Counted from the first letter of the stretch, positions 9,769-20,267 are shown. The stretch: 64,000 bases of DNA from Massilia terrae (GCF_024753145.1 NZ_JANUGU010000005.1:1-64000); one strand, 5' to 3'. A program made the numbers and translations. The notes: a model not told the origin generated them from the sequence alone.

Positions 9769-10067
9769 GTCTTTCTCCTCAGCGATAGGGGCTCGTCCCC
9801 TGTTGTTGTGCACCGCCCGCGCGACGCGCAGGATGGCGTTTTTCGGCGCTTGAACTTGTCTCTTGTCCTACCGAAACACGGCATCAGATCACGCGGTATT
9901 TACCCAGTCAACATATGTATTTACGTAATACAACATCTACAAAAAAATACTTGACCACGGGGCAAAAGTGCCGATGTCGCATGGCCCGGGCGCGCACTGC
10001 CGCGGCCGCGTGAACCGGGTAAAATAGCGGGTTGAATTGACCCGGCGCCGCGCGCGCCGCTCCCCCC
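9769..10067. other. Divergent intergenic region between receptor and flavoprotein genes
   Basis: About 300 bases separate two divergent genes. The centre (9895-9955) is markedly AT-rich with small palindromes (ACATATGT, TTACGTAA). No gene is visible; it should hold promoters in both directions. Confidence 0.55.
9883..9911 (-). promoter_or_regulatory. Candidate promoter of the third TonB receptor gene
   Basis: The minus strand shows TTGACT, a 17-base spacer, then TCTGAT (4 of 6 at -10). The position is about 115 bases upstream of the ATG. Confidence 0.4.
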
Positions 10068-11687
10068 ATGCTACGAATCGCCGAACTAAAACTGCCCCTC
10101 GACCATCCGGAGTCCGCGCTGCGCGCTGCCTTGCTGGCGCGCCTGGAGGTGCCCGACGACGAGCTGGTCGATTTCACGGTCCACAAGCGCGCCTACGACG
10201 CCCGAAAGAAGAGCGCCATCGCGCTGATCTACACGATCGACGCCCAGGTGCGCAACGAAGCGCAGGTGCTGGCGCGCCTGAAGCGCGACCCGCACGTCGG
10301 GCCGGCGCCGGACATGGCCTACCGCTTCGTGGCCGGACCCGACGCGATCAAGCCCGGCGCCGAGCGCCCGGTGGTGATCGGCATGGGCCCCTGCGGCCTG
10401 TTCGCGGCCCTGATCCTGGCCCAGATGGGCATGCGCCCGATCGTGCTGGAACGCGGCAAGGTGGTGCGCGAGCGCACCGTCGACACCTTCGGCTTCTGGC
10501 GCCAGCGCAAGCTGAACACGGAGTCGAACGTGCAGTTCGGCGAAGGCGGGGCCGGCACCTTCTCGGACGGCAAGCTGCACACCCAGGTCAAGGACCCGAA
10601 ACATTACGGCCGCAAGGTGCTGACCGAGTTCGTCGAAGCCGGCGCGCCGGAAGAGATCATGTACGTCAGCAAGCCGCACATCGGCACCTTCCGCCTCGTC
10701 AAGATGGTCGAGCACCTGCGCCAGAAGATCATCGACCTCGGCGGCGAGATCCGTTTCGAAACGCGGGTCGACGACATCCTGGTCGAGGGCGAAGGCGCGG
10801 CGCGCGAAGTGCGCGGCGTGGTGCTGGCCAGCGGCGAGACCATCCCGACCCGGCACCTGGTGGTGGCGGTCGGCCACAGTGCGCGCGACACCTTCCAGAT
10901 GCTGTACGACCGCGGCGTCTACGTCGAGGCCAAGCCGTTCTCGATCGGCTTCCGGGTCGAGCACCCGCAGTCGCTGATCGACGTGTGCCGCTTCGGCCCC
11001 AACGCCGGCAACAAGATCCTCGGCGCCGCCGATTACAAGATCGTGCACCACGCCTCCAACGGCCGTTCGGTGTACAGCTTCTGCATGTGCCCGGGCGGCA
11101 CCGTGGTGGCCGCGTCGTCGGAAGAAGGCCGGGTGGTCACCAACGGCATGAGCCAGTACTCGCGCGCCGAGCGCAACGCCAACAGCGCGATCGTGGTCGG
11201 CATCACGCCCGAGGACTATCCCGGCCACCCGCTGGCCGGCATCGATTTCCAGCGCGCGCTGGAGTCGCGCGCCTTCGTGCTGGGCGGCTCGACCTACGAC
11301 GCGCCGGGCCAGCTGATGGGCGACTTCGTGCGCGGCGTGCCGTCCAAGGAATTCGGCTCGGTGAAGCCGTCGTTCCGCCCGGCCGTGCACCTGACCGACC
11401 TCGCCACCTCGCTGCCGGAATACGCGATCAGCGCGCTGCGCGAAGCCTTCGTCGCCTTCGACAAGCAGATCAAGGGTTACTTCCGCGAGGACGCGGTGCT
11501 GACCGGGGTCGAGACCCGCACTTCGTCGCCGATCCGCATCAAGCGCGACGACGACACCCTGCAAAGCCTGAACACGCGCGGCCTGTTCCCGGCCGGCGAA
11601 GGCGCGGGCTACGCGGGCGGCATCATGTCGGCCGCGATCGACGGCATCAAGGCCGCGGAGGCGGTAGCCCGCTCGATGGCCGCGTAA
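10068..11687 (+). CDS. NAD(P)/FAD-dependent oxidoreductase (COG2509-like)
   Basis: This 539-aa flavoprotein is of an uncharacterised, widely conserved class. Residues 1-90 are the family's N-terminal domain (DDELVDFTVHKRAYDARKK). The FAD dinucleotide fold starts near residue 103 (VVIGMGPCGLFAALILAQMG), and conserved motifs follow (FGEGGAGTFSDGKLHTQ; HPQSLIDVCRFG). It ends with the family signature GLFPAGEGAGYAGGIMSAAIDG. The substrate is not known. A 3-base gap to the following exporter gene suggests co-transcription. The ATG has only a weak ribosome site. Confidence 0.88.
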   Translation: MLRIAELKLPLDHPESALRAALLARLEVPDDELVDFTVHKRAYDARKKSAIALIYTIDAQVRNEAQVLARLKRDPHVGPAPDMAYRFVAGPDAIKPGAERPVVIGMGPCGLFAALILAQMGMRPIVLERGKVVRERTVDTFGFWRQRKLNTESNVQFGEGGAGTFSDGKLHTQVKDPKHYGRKVLTEFVEAGAPEEIMYVSKPHIGTFRLVKMVEHLRQKIIDLGGEIRFETRVDDILVEGEGAAREVRGVVLASGETIPTRHLVVAVGHSARDTFQMLYDRGVYVEAKPFSIGFRVEHPQSLIDVCRFGPNAGNKILGAADYKIVHHASNGRSVYSFCMCPGGTVVAASSEEGRVVTNGMSQYSRAERNANSAIVVGITPEDYPGHPLAGIDFQRALESRAFVLGGSTYDAPGQLMGDFVRGVPSKEFGSVKPSFRPAVHLTDLATSLPEYAISALREAFVAFDKQIKGYFREDAVLTGVETRTSSPIRIKRDDDTLQSLNTRGLFPAGEGAGYAGGIMSAAIDGIKAAEAVARSMAA

Positions 11688-11690
11688 GCC

Positions 11691-12551
11691 GTGGCCGGCC
11701 AGCAGTCCAATCCATTCCTGCCCGCGCTGGCGATCGCCGCGGCCATGGTGTCGCAGTACGCCGGCGCGGCCTTCGCCAAGCAGCTGTTCCCGCTGGTCGG
11801 CAGCGACGGCGTCACCGCGCTGCGCGTGGGCCTGTCGGCGCTGCTGCTGCTCGGCTTCCTGCGGCCCTGGCGCACGCCGCCGGCGTGTGCGGACATCCGG
11901 CGCCTGCTGCTGTACGGCGTGACGATCGGCTGCATGAACCTGCTGATCTACCGCGCCTTCGCGCTGATCCCGATCGGCATCGCGGTCGCGATCGAAGTTA
12001 CCGGCCCGCTGACGCTGGTGCTGCTGTCTTCGCACCGGCCGCGCGATTTCGGCTGGCTCGCCTGCGCGGTGCTCGGCCTGTGGCTGCTGCTGCCGCTGCA
12101 CGCGAACGCCCCCGCGCTCGACCTCGTGGGCGTGGCCTGTGCCTTCGGCGCGGCGGCCTGCTGGGCGCTGTACATCGTGTTCGGCAAGCGCGCCTCGAAC
12201 GCCAGCGGCGGCAATGTGGTCGCGTGGGGCATGCTGGCCGCCAGCGTGTTCGTGGTGCCGGTCGGCGCCGCGCATGCCGGGCGCGCGCTGCTGGCGCCGG
12301 CGCCGCTGCTGGGCGGCCTCGCGGTGGCGGCGCTGTCCTCGGCCCTGCCCTACACGCTGGAGATGATCGCGCTGCGCCGCTTGCCGCAGAAGGTGTTCGG
12401 CATCCTGGTCAGCGCCTCGCCGGCGGTCAGCGCGCTGGCCGGCTTCGTGGTGCTGGGCGAACGCCTCGCGGCGCTCCAGTGGCTCGCGATCGGACTGGTG
12501 ATCGCCGCTTCCGCCGGCAGCGCATGGAACGCGGGACGGGGCCAGGCGTAG
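11691..12551 (+). CDS. rhtA: EamA-family exporter, RhtA-like (threonine/homoserine efflux type)
   Basis: This 286-aa inner-membrane protein has about ten hydrophobic segments in two EamA repeats. The N-terminal stretch FAKQLFPLVGSDGVTALRVG closely follows the pattern of E. coli RhtA, so efflux of threonine/homoserine or related amino acids is the likely role. The start is GTG, three bases after the previous stop codon; the next ATG (11745) would cut into the first membrane helix. The exact substrate is inference. Confidence 0.82.
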   Translation: MAGQQSNPFLPALAIAAAMVSQYAGAAFAKQLFPLVGSDGVTALRVGLSALLLLGFLRPWRTPPACADIRRLLLYGVTIGCMNLLIYRAFALIPIGIAVAIEVTGPLTLVLLSSHRPRDFGWLACAVLGLWLLLPLHANAPALDLVGVACAFGAAACWALYIVFGKRASNASGGNVVAWGMLAASVFVVPVGAAHAGRALLAPAPLLGGLAVAALSSALPYTLEMIALRRLPQKVFGILVSASPAVSALAGFVVLGERLAALQWLAIGLVIAASAGSAWNAGRGQA

Positions 12552-12611
12552 ACACCGCTGCCGCCGCTGCGTAGACTAGGCCGTTTGCCAACCTGTCCAC
12601 GAAAGCTCCGA

Positions 12612-13622
12612 ATGCGCCGCCTGACCGCCCTCGCCTGCCTCGCCTTCGCTTCTTCCGCTTCCCTCGCCACCGACTACAGCCTGCCCGCCACGCCGTCGAC
12701 GGTCGCGTGGGGCTACTACTCGGGCATGGCCAAGCCGGTGCTGACCGTGCGCTCGGGCGACACGGTGCGCATGCAGACCCTGTCGACCTGCGGCTCGCCC
12801 GAGCGCCTGATTGCGCGCGGCGTCAAGGCGGAGCAGATCCCGCCGTACACGCAGGCGATCTACGAGCAGGTGAAGGACAAGGGACCGGGTGGCCACATCC
12901 TCACCGGCCCGGTGGCGATCGCGGAAGCGGAACCGGGCGACGTGCTGGAGGTGCAGATCCTGAAGGTCGAACTGGACGCGGACTTCGCCTGCAACGGCTT
13001 CGGCGTCGGCAAGGGCTTCCTGCCGATGGACTATCCGTACAGCGGCTCCAAGATCATCCCGCTCGACCGCAAGAAGATGATCGGCCACTTCGGCCCGGGA
13101 ATCGAGATCCCGCTGCGGCCCTTCTTCGGCAGCATGGGCGTGGCGCCCGCCGGCGGCAAGATCGACAGCGCGCCGCCCTTCGTCCACGCGGGTAACCTCG
13201 ACAACAAGGAGCTGGTGGAAGGCACCACGCTGTACATTCCGGTCGCGGCCAAGGGAGCTCTGTTCGAGGCTGGCGACGGCCACGCGGCGCAGGGCAACGG
13301 CGAAGTGGACATCACGGCGCTGGAGACCTATTTGACCGGCACCTTCCGCTTCATCGTGCACAAGGACCGGCGCCTCGTGTGGCCGCGCGCGGAGACGCCG
13401 ACGCATTACATCTCGATGGGCTTTTCAAAGGACCTGAAGGAAGCGACCGAGCTGGCGCTGAAGGACATGATCGCCTTCCTGGTGCAGGAGAAGCACCTCT
13501 CGCGTGACGACGCCTACATGCTGGCCAGCGTGGCGGTGGATATGGAGATCACCCAGCTGGTCGACGGCAACGTGGGCGTGCACGCGATGTGCCCGAAGAA
13601 GATCTTCATTACCAAGAACTAA
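12612..13622 (+). CDS. Secreted acetamidase/formamidase-family protein
   Basis: This 336-aa protein has a cleavable signal peptide (MRRLTALACLAFASSASLA) and then an FmdA/AmdA fold. Family features include GHILTGPVAIAEAEPGDVLE, NGFGVGKGFLPMDYP, VPPAGG-like VAPAGGKIDSAPP and the metal-site segment HAGNLDNKEL. These enzymes release ammonia from short amides. The signal peptide implies periplasmic action, unlike the cytosolic formamidases. The ATG at 12612 is preferred over an upstream TTG at 12585 because it begins a perfect signal peptide. The substrate is uncertain. Confidence 0.85.
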   Translation: MRRLTALACLAFASSASLATDYSLPATPSTVAWGYYSGMAKPVLTVRSGDTVRMQTLSTCGSPERLIARGVKAEQIPPYTQAIYEQVKDKGPGGHILTGPVAIAEAEPGDVLEVQILKVELDADFACNGFGVGKGFLPMDYPYSGSKIIPLDRKKMIGHFGPGIEIPLRPFFGSMGVAPAGGKIDSAPPFVHAGNLDNKELVEGTTLYIPVAAKGALFEAGDGHAAQGNGEVDITALETYLTGTFRFIVHKDRRLVWPRAETPTHYISMGFSKDLKEATELALKDMIAFLVQEKHLSRDDAYMLASVAVDMEITQLVDGNVGVHAMCPKKIFITKN

Positions 13623-13627
13623 AGCTA

Positions 13628-13710
13628 CCGTCGTCCCCGCGCAGGCGGGGACCCATAGACCGCGTGACAGGGCGCTCAGCATGGATTCCCGCCTGCGCGG
13701 GAATGACGGT
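13628..13710. repeat. Pair of REP-like palindromes in head-to-head orientation
   Basis: CCGTCGTCCCCGCGCAGGCG at the left and the inverse CGCCTGCGCGGGAATGACGG at the right each form a hairpin and together form a longer inverted repeat. The same unit recurs elsewhere in the window. It sits between convergent genes. Confidence 0.8.
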
Positions 13711-13737
13711 TCCGCTTCTTGTGGGGAAGTTCGGGCC

Positions 13738-14703
13738 CTACAGCCAGCCGGACTTGCGGAAGCGGTAGTAGAGGTAGCCGCACACCGCCACCATGACCAG
13801 CACCGCGATCGGGTAGCCGTACTTCCAGTGCAGCTCCGGCATGTCCTGGAAATTCATGCCCCACAACCCAGCGAAGGCGGTAAATACGGCGAAGATTGCC
13901 GCCCATGAGGCCAGCCGCTTGTTGACCTCGCCCTCGCTGATGGTGACCAGCGACAGGTTGACCTGGATCGCGGTGGCGATGGTGTCGCGGATGGTGTCGA
14001 GGCGGCCGTTGATGCGCAAGAGATGGTCCTCGACGTCGCGGAAGTAGTCCTGCACCTTGAGCGCCAGCGCCGGCACGCGCCCGCCGTGCAGCCGCCCGGT
14101 CGCTTCCAGCAGCGGCGTGACCGCGTGGCGCAGCCGCAGCGATTTGCGCTTGAGGTCATACAGCTGCTCGACCGCTTTGCGCTGTGCCCCGCCGCGGAAA
14201 ATGCGCTCCTCGATTTCGTCCAGCTCCTCCTCCAGCTTTTCGATGACCGGGAAGTAGCGGTCGACCACCGCATCCATCAGCGCGTACAGCACGAAGCCGG
14301 CGCCTTTCTTGAGCAGCTGCGGCTCGCGCTCGGCGCGCGCGCGCACGTCGAGGAAACCCTGTTCGGTATCGCGCCGCACCGACAGCACATAGTTCGGGCC
14401 GAGGAACACCATGACCTCGCCGGTGCACAGCTGGCCGTCGCGTTGCTCGACGGTGTGCATCACGGCGAACAGGGAGTCGCCGTATTCCTCCATCTTGGGA
14501 CGCTGGTGGCCGCGCATCGCGTCCTCGACGGCCAGTTCGTGCAGGCCGAATTCGTGCTGCATCTGGACCAGCTCGACCTCCTGCGGATCGCGCAGCGCGA
14601 CCCAGACGAAGCAGCCGGCCCTGGCCAGGTAATCGCTGATGTTCTCGACCGGGATGTCGGCGAGTTTTTTTCCTTCCTGGTAGGCGACGCAGTTGATCAG
14701 CAT
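13738..14703 (-). CDS. corA: Magnesium/cobalt transport protein CorA
   Basis: This 321-aa CorA-family channel mediates Mg2+ and Co2+ uptake through the inner membrane. A long soluble N-terminal domain with a helical funnel (residues 150-255) is followed by two C-terminal membrane helices. The signature GMN loop is present (LWGMNFQDMPEL), and the C-terminal basic tail YYRFRKSGWL is typical. It is monocistronic by appearance, flanked by REP-like repeats on both sides. Confidence 0.95.
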   Translation of the reverse strand: MLINCVAYQEGKKLADIPVENISDYLARAGCFVWVALRDPQEVELVQMQHEFGLHELAVEDAMRGHQRPKMEEYGDSLFAVMHTVEQRDGQLCTGEVMVFLGPNYVLSVRRDTEQGFLDVRARAEREPQLLKKGAGFVLYALMDAVVDRYFPVIEKLEEELDEIEERIFRGGAQRKAVEQLYDLKRKSLRLRHAVTPLLEATGRLHGGRVPALALKVQDYFRDVEDHLLRINGRLDTIRDTIATAIQVNLSLVTISEGEVNKRLASWAAIFAVFTAFAGLWGMNFQDMPELHWKYGYPIAVLVMVAVCGYLYYRFRKSGWL

Positions 14704-14779
14704 GTGGGGACGGCAAAGACAATGATGGTGGTAGAGCTTACACCATCTGAGCGGCCTGTATCGTCACCATAGGAACGAA

Positions 14780-14807
14780 CGTCGTTCCCGCCCGCGCGGG
14801 AACGACG
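14780..14807. repeat. REP-like palindrome
   Basis: CGTCGTTCCCG and CGGGAACGACG pair around a short GC loop in the gap between corA and ntrC. It matches the repeat units near 13.6, 37.8, 43.9 and 45.3 kb. It could double as a weak terminator for ntrC. Confidence 0.8.
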
Positions 14808-14835
14808 ATCTCTCTTAGCAAACGCTTGTGGCTGA

Positions 14836-16311
<1,476 letters not shown>

Positions 16312-16368
16312 GTGTTCGTGCTTCCCGCGTTGTGGTTCGACTTGAGCCCGCGGCCCGCACGCCCCCGC

Positions 16369-17442
16369 TTATGGAAGCGGCAGCAGGATGCGGAAATCCG
16401 TGAGCCCAGGCCGGCTCTCGCACTCGATCACGCCAAGGTGCTGCTGCACGAAAGTCTGCGCCAGCGTGAGTCCGAGCCCGCTGCCGCCCGCCCTGCCCGA
16501 CACCAGCGGGTAGAACATGCGGTCGCGGATCTCGGGTGCGATGCCCGGTCCATTGTCAATGATATGCAAGTCTAATGCCAGCCCGTAGCGGACCTTGGCC
16601 AGGGTGACCTGGCGCGCCACGCGGGTGCGCAAAATGATCTCGGCGTCGCCCTGCGCGATGCGATCAAGCAGGGCCTGGGCCGCGTTGTGGGCGATGTTGA
16701 GCACAGTCTGGATCAGCTGCTCGCGGTCGCCGCGGAATTCGGGAATCGAGGCGTCGTAGTCGCGCCGGATGGTGAGCCCGACCGGGAATTCGGCCTGGAT
16801 CAGGCTGCGCACCCGCTCGCACACCTCGTGGATGTTGACGTCCCCGACGATGTGCGGGCGCCGGTGCGGCGCCAGCAGGCGGTCGACCAGCACCTGCAGC
16901 CGGTCCGCCTCCTTGATGATGACCTGGGTGTACTCGGACAGGTCGGCCGCGTGCGCCGGCGGCAGCTCGCGTTCCAGCAGCTGGGCCGCGCCGCGGATGC
17001 CGCCCAGCGGATTCTTGATCTCGTGCGCCAGGTTACGGATCAGTTCCTTGTTGGCCTGGCTCTGGTCGAGCATGCGCTCCTCGCGGTCGAGCTTGAGCTG
17101 CTGGACGTTCTCGCGCAGCTCGACCACCACCTGGCCCTCGCCGGCGGCGGTGACGATGCTGTGCACATGCAGCGGCTCGCGCCCGTGGCGGCGCAGGGTC
17201 AGGTCCTGGCGGCGGTCGGACCAGCGCTGTGCCAGCGCCTCGGCGCACAGCTCGGCCAGTTCGCCGCCGTTGTCGAACAGCGCGGCCAGGGTCGAACGCC
17301 CGAGCTGCTTGACCGAGGTTTCGAGCAGGTTCTCGGCGGCCGGGTTCGCGTACAGGACGCTGCCGGCGGCGTCGACCACCAGCACGCTCGACGCCAGGAG
17401 CTCAAGGCCGGCGTAGCGCGCCGGGAGGGCAGATGCGGTCAT
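16369..17442 (-). CDS. ntrB: Nitrogen regulation sensor histidine kinase NtrB
   Basis: This 357-aa cytosolic kinase/phosphatase controls NtrC under PII signalling. A PAS domain occupies about 10-115 (SVLVVDAAGSVLYANPAAE). The H-box is NLAHEIKNPLGGIRGAAQLL with phospho-acceptor His near residue 140. The ATP-binding domain has N and G boxes (LNIAHNAAQALL; DNGPGIAPEIRDRMFYPLVS; GGSGLGLTLA). No membrane segments are present, as expected for NtrB. Its start overlaps the end of the DUF4124 gene by 4 bases, so the two are translationally coupled. Confidence 0.96.
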   Translation of the reverse strand: MTASALPARYAGLELLASSVLVVDAAGSVLYANPAAENLLETSVKQLGRSTLAALFDNGGELAELCAEALAQRWSDRRQDLTLRRHGREPLHVHSIVTAAGEGQVVVELRENVQQLKLDREERMLDQSQANKELIRNLAHEIKNPLGGIRGAAQLLERELPPAHAADLSEYTQVIIKEADRLQVLVDRLLAPHRRPHIVGDVNIHEVCERVRSLIQAEFPVGLTIRRDYDASIPEFRGDREQLIQTVLNIAHNAAQALLDRIAQGDAEIILRTRVARQVTLAKVRYGLALDLHIIDNGPGIAPEIRDRMFYPLVSGRAGGSGLGLTLAQTFVQQHLGVIECESRPGLTDFRILLPLP

Positions 17443-17954
17443 TTGATGGTGGCCATCTCGCGCTTGAGCGCTTCGATATTCTGTTCGCTGCGGGCGATGT
17501 CGTCGCGCATCTGGGCCACGCGGGCCTGGTATTTGGCGTAGTTCTTTTCGCCGCCGACGCGTTCCGGCTCGCCGTTGTTGAAGGTGCGCTTGAGCTCATC
17601 GAGCTTGCCCTGTTCGCTGCGCAGCTCGTCGGCGAGGATGGCGCGGCGGTCGTCGTCGCGCGCGCGCTGCTCGGCCGGGGCGACCTTCGGGAAGCTGGCC
17701 GGGGCGACATTGGCGGCCGATGGCGCGCTGCCCTGGCGCGTGGCGGGCGCCGTGCGGTGCTGTGGCGGCGCGGCGATAAAGCCGGGCAGGTCGAGCGGCT
17801 TGCAGCCCGTTTTGGCGGTGTCGGTCAGCTCCACCCTGCCCTGCGCGTCGACGCATTTGTAGACCGTCGACTGCGCCTGGGCGTGAACGAGCGCCCCCAG
17901 CACCAGCAGCGGCGCGGCACGCAGGGAACGGCGGATCACAGTTGTCTTTCGCAT
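17439..17954 (-). CDS. DUF4124 domain-containing secreted protein
   Basis: This 171-aa protein begins with a signal peptide (MRKTTVIRRSLRAAPLLVLG, cleavage near AQAQ). A short DUF4124 domain follows (TVYKCVDAQGRVELTDTAKT), then a C-terminal charged coiled coil (residues ~105-168). Its function is unknown; it is probably periplasmic. It sits between glnA and ntrB and overlaps ntrB by ATGA. An upstream in-frame ATG at 18008 is less likely because it would bury the signal peptide and begin inside the glnA terminator region. Confidence 0.8.
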   Translation of the reverse strand: MRKTTVIRRSLRAAPLLVLGALVHAQAQSTVYKCVDAQGRVELTDTAKTGCKPLDLPGFIAAPPQHRTAPATRQGSAPSAANVAPASFPKVAPAEQRARDDDRRAILADELRSEQGKLDELKRTFNNGEPERVGGEKNYAKYQARVAQMRDDIARSEQNIEALKREMATIK

Positions 17955-18010
17955 CGTTGAGTAGCACGCAAAACCGTGCGGAATTCGGACCAGCCGACTA
18001 TACCGCATCC

Positions 18011-18054
18011 ACGAAAAAAAACGGGGAAAGCCCGCTTGGCTTCCCCCGTTTTCG
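18011..18054 (-). terminator. Intrinsic terminator of glnA
   Basis: On the minus strand ACGGGGGAAGC pairs with GCTTTCCCCGT (one internal mismatch) and is followed by a T-run. It lies about 20 bases past the glnA stop and separates glnA from the DUF4124-ntrB-ntrC genes, so those need readthrough or their own promoter. Confidence 0.85.
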
Positions 18055-18072
18055 CGTCGCTCCTGGCGCAGA

Positions 18073-19488
18073 TTACGACGAATAGTACATATCGAACTCG
18101 ACCGGGTGCGTGGTCATGCGCATGCGCTGCACTTCCTGCATCTTCAGTTCGATGTAGGCGTCGATCATCGAATCGCTGAACACGCCGCCGCGGGTCAGGA
18201 ACTCGCGGTCCTTGTTCAGTGCGTCCAGTGCCTCTTCCAGCGACGAGCAGACGGTCGGGATCAGCTTGTCCTCTTCCGGCGGCAGGTGGTACAGGTCCTT
18301 GGTCGCGGCTTCGCCCGGGTGGATCTTGTTCTGGATGCCGTCCAGGCCTGCCATCAGCAGCGCGGCGAAGCACAGGTAGACGTTGGCCAGCGGGTCCGGG
18401 AAGCGGGTCTCGATGCGGCGGCCTTTCGGGTTCGCCACGTGCGGGATGCGGATCGACGCCGAACGGTTGCGGGCCGAGTAGGCCAGCTTGACCGGGGCTT
18501 CGTAGCCCGGCACCAGGCGCTTGTACGAGTTGGTGCCCGGGTTGGTGATCGCGTTCAGGGCGCGGGCGTGCTTGATGATGCCGCCGATGTAGAACAGCGC
18601 GTTTTCCGACAGGCCGGCATAGCCGTCGCCTGCGAACAGGTTCTTGCCGTCTTTCCAGATCGACTGGTGCACGTGCATGCCCGAGCCGTTGTCGCCGACG
18701 ACCGGCTTCGGCATGAAGGTGGCGGTCTTGCCGTAGCTGTGGGCCACGTTCCAGATCACGTACTTCAGGTTCTGGGTCCAGTCGGCGCGCTCGACCAGGG
18801 TCGAGAACTTGGTGCCCAGCTCATTCTGGCCGGCGCCGGCCACTTCGTGGTGGTGCACTTCGACCGGGATGCCCATGGCTTCGAGGATCAGGCTCATTTC
18901 CGAGCGCATGTCCTGGAAGCTGTCGACCGGCGGAACCGGGAAATAGCCGCCCTTGACGGTCGGACGGTGGCCGCTGTTGCCGCCTTCGATTTCCTTGTCG
19001 GTAGCCCACGACGACTCGTCCGAGTCGATCTTGACGAAGCAGCCCGACATGTCGATCTTCCAGCGCACGCTGTCGAAGATGAAGAATTCCGGCTCCGGGC
19101 CGAAGTAGGCGGTGTCGCCGATGCCCGACGACTTCAGGTAAGCCTCGGCGCGCTTGGCGATCGAGCGCGGGTCACGGTCGTAGCCCTTGCCGTCCGACGG
19201 TTCGATCACGTCGCACTGCATGAACAGGGTGGTCTCTTCCATGAACGGGTCGATGTTGGCGGTGTTCGGGTCCGGCATCAGGAGCATGTCCGATGCTTCG
19301 ATGCCCTTCCAGCCGGCGATCGACGAACCGTCGAAGGCGTGGCCCGACTCGAATTTGTCGAGGTCGAAGTGAGACACGGGCACGGTCACGTGCTGTTCTT
19401 TGCCACGGGTATCCGCGAAGCGGAAATCAATGAACTTCACTTCATTGTCTTTAACCAACTGCATTACGTCTGCGGCGGTCTTTGCCAT
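18073..19488 (-). CDS. glnA: Glutamine synthetase, type I
   Basis: This 471-aa dodecameric GSI enzyme makes glutamine from glutamate, ammonia and ATP. The N-terminal beta-grasp domain (residues 1-105) contains the Asp-50-like latch region FDGSSIAGW. Catalytic motifs are present ([52 protein letters not shown]). The adenylylation loop [10 protein letters not shown] carries the Tyr near residue 398, so control by GlnE is expected. The ATG has a strong AGGAGAG site. Upstream lie a sigma-54 promoter and two NtrC sites. Confidence 0.98.
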   Translation of the reverse strand: MAKTAADVMQLVKDNEVKFIDFRFADTRGKEQHVTVPVSHFDLDKFESGHAFDGSSIAGWKGIEASDMLLMPDPNTANIDPFMEETTLFMQCDVIEPSDGKGYDRDPRSIAKRAEAYLKSSGIGDTAYFGPEPEFFIFDSVRWKIDMSGCFVKIDSDESSWATDKEIEGGNSGHRPTVKGGYFPVPPVDSFQDMRSEMSLILEAMGIPVEVHHHEVAGAGQNELGTKFSTLVERADWTQNLKYVIWNVAHSYGKTATFMPKPVVGDNGSGMHVHQSIWKDGKNLFAGDGYAGLSENALFYIGGIIKHARALNAITNPGTNSYKRLVPGYEAPVKLAYSARNRSASIRIPHVANPKGRRIETRFPDPLANVYLCFAALLMAGLDGIQNKIHPGEAATKDLYHLPPEEDKLIPTVCSSLEEALDALNKDREFLTRGGVFSDSMIDAYIELKMQEVQRMRMTTHPVEFDMYYSS

Positions 19489-19562
19489 TCGTATCTCTCC
19501 TAGTTGAAAACGGGTGTCGACCTCGATGGGCCTTGCGGTGCGACGGTGACGGTTGATTCAAA

Positions 19563-19577
19563 GCAGGTTCCGTGCCA
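19563..19577 (-). promoter_or_regulatory. Sigma-54 promoter of glnA
   Basis: The minus strand reads TGGCACGGAACCTGC. That is TGGCAC, five bases, then CTGC, one mismatch from the TGGCAC-N5-TTGC consensus, with the invariant GG and GC in correct register. It lies 75 bases upstream of the glnA start codon. Confidence 0.85.
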
Positions 19578-19685
19578 GCCGCGCTGTATGTCCAAATGAA
19601 CAATCTGTCTTTGGGAACCGTGCAGTTTACCCATAAAATCGATCGGTCTGCCGGCAAAGTGCGTTTCGTGCGTCAGCTTGGTGCA

Positions 19686-19702
19686 TGCACCATTTTGGTG
19701 CA
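19686..19702. promoter_or_regulatory. NtrC enhancer site 1 upstream of glnA
   Basis: TGCACCATTTTGGTGCA is a perfect 7+3+7 palindrome matching the NtrC consensus GCACCA-N3-TGGTGC. It lies about 110-140 bases upstream of the glnA sigma-54 promoter. Confidence 0.87.
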
Positions 19703-19715
19703 TTTTGAGCAAGGA

Positions 19716-19730
19716 GCACCGTCGTGGTGC
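19716..19730. promoter_or_regulatory. NtrC enhancer site 2 upstream of glnA
   Basis: GCACCGTCGTGGTGC matches the NtrC consensus with one mismatch. Its centre is 29 bases from that of site 1, roughly three helical turns, as expected for cooperative NtrC binding. The rhodanese gene starts 58 bases further on, so the enhancer might also affect that divergent gene. Confidence 0.8.
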
Positions 19731-19787
19731 GCGATGCACCGCTTTGCAGCGAAAGCCGGCCAATTCAATTCCTGGAGGATAGAACAG

Positions 19788-20246
19788 ATGAGCACGACTG
19801 AAGAGATCCTCGCCGAGGCGCGGAGCCGCGCGCCCGGGCAGCCCTACGCCGGGGCGGTGACGCCGGCGGAAGCGTTCAAGCTGCTGCAGTCCGATCCCAG
19901 GGTCAAGCTGGTTGACGTACGCACCACTGCGGAACGCGACTGGGTCGGGCGGCCGGCACTGCCGGAGGGGCAGCACGCGGCGGTGCAGTGGAGCCTGTAT
20001 CCCGGTGGTGCGCCGAATCCCGACTTTGCCAGCCAGCTGGCCAGCGTGGCCGGGCGCGACGATGTGCTGTTGTTCCTGTGCCGTTCGGGAGTGCGCTCAA
20101 GGAACGCGGCGCGCGTTGCGACTGAGATCGGCTATCCGAATGCCTTCGATATCCTGGAAGGCTTCGAAGGTGATCGAGATGCCGAGGGGCACCGCAAGAC
20201 GGTAAGTGGCTGGTGCAAGGCTGGCCTGCCCTGGGTCGGCGCCTGA
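19788..20246 (+). CDS. Rhodanese-like domain protein
   Basis: This 152-aa protein is a single rhodanese domain. It has the DVRTTAERDWVGRP segment and an active-site Cys in FLCRSGVRSRNAA, followed by a helix and GFEGD. Rhodaneses transfer sulfane sulfur; the acceptor here is unknown. The ATG at 19788 is chosen because GGAGGAT lies 8 bases upstream; the open frame extends further upstream only through the glnA control region. It is transcribed divergently from glnA. Confidence 0.88.
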   Translation: MSTTEEILAEARSRAPGQPYAGAVTPAEAFKLLQSDPRVKLVDVRTTAERDWVGRPALPEGQHAAVQWSLYPGGAPNPDFASQLASVAGRDDVLLFLCRSGVRSRNAARVATEIGYPNAFDILEGFEGDRDAEGHRKTVSGWCKAGLPWVGA

Positions 20247-20267
20247 AATACGACCGTCGGCACCACC

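Noticed and set aside
13628..13710. Repeated palindromes considered as CRISPR repeats
   Set aside because: Units are scattered singly or in inverted pairs without regular spacers or cas genes.
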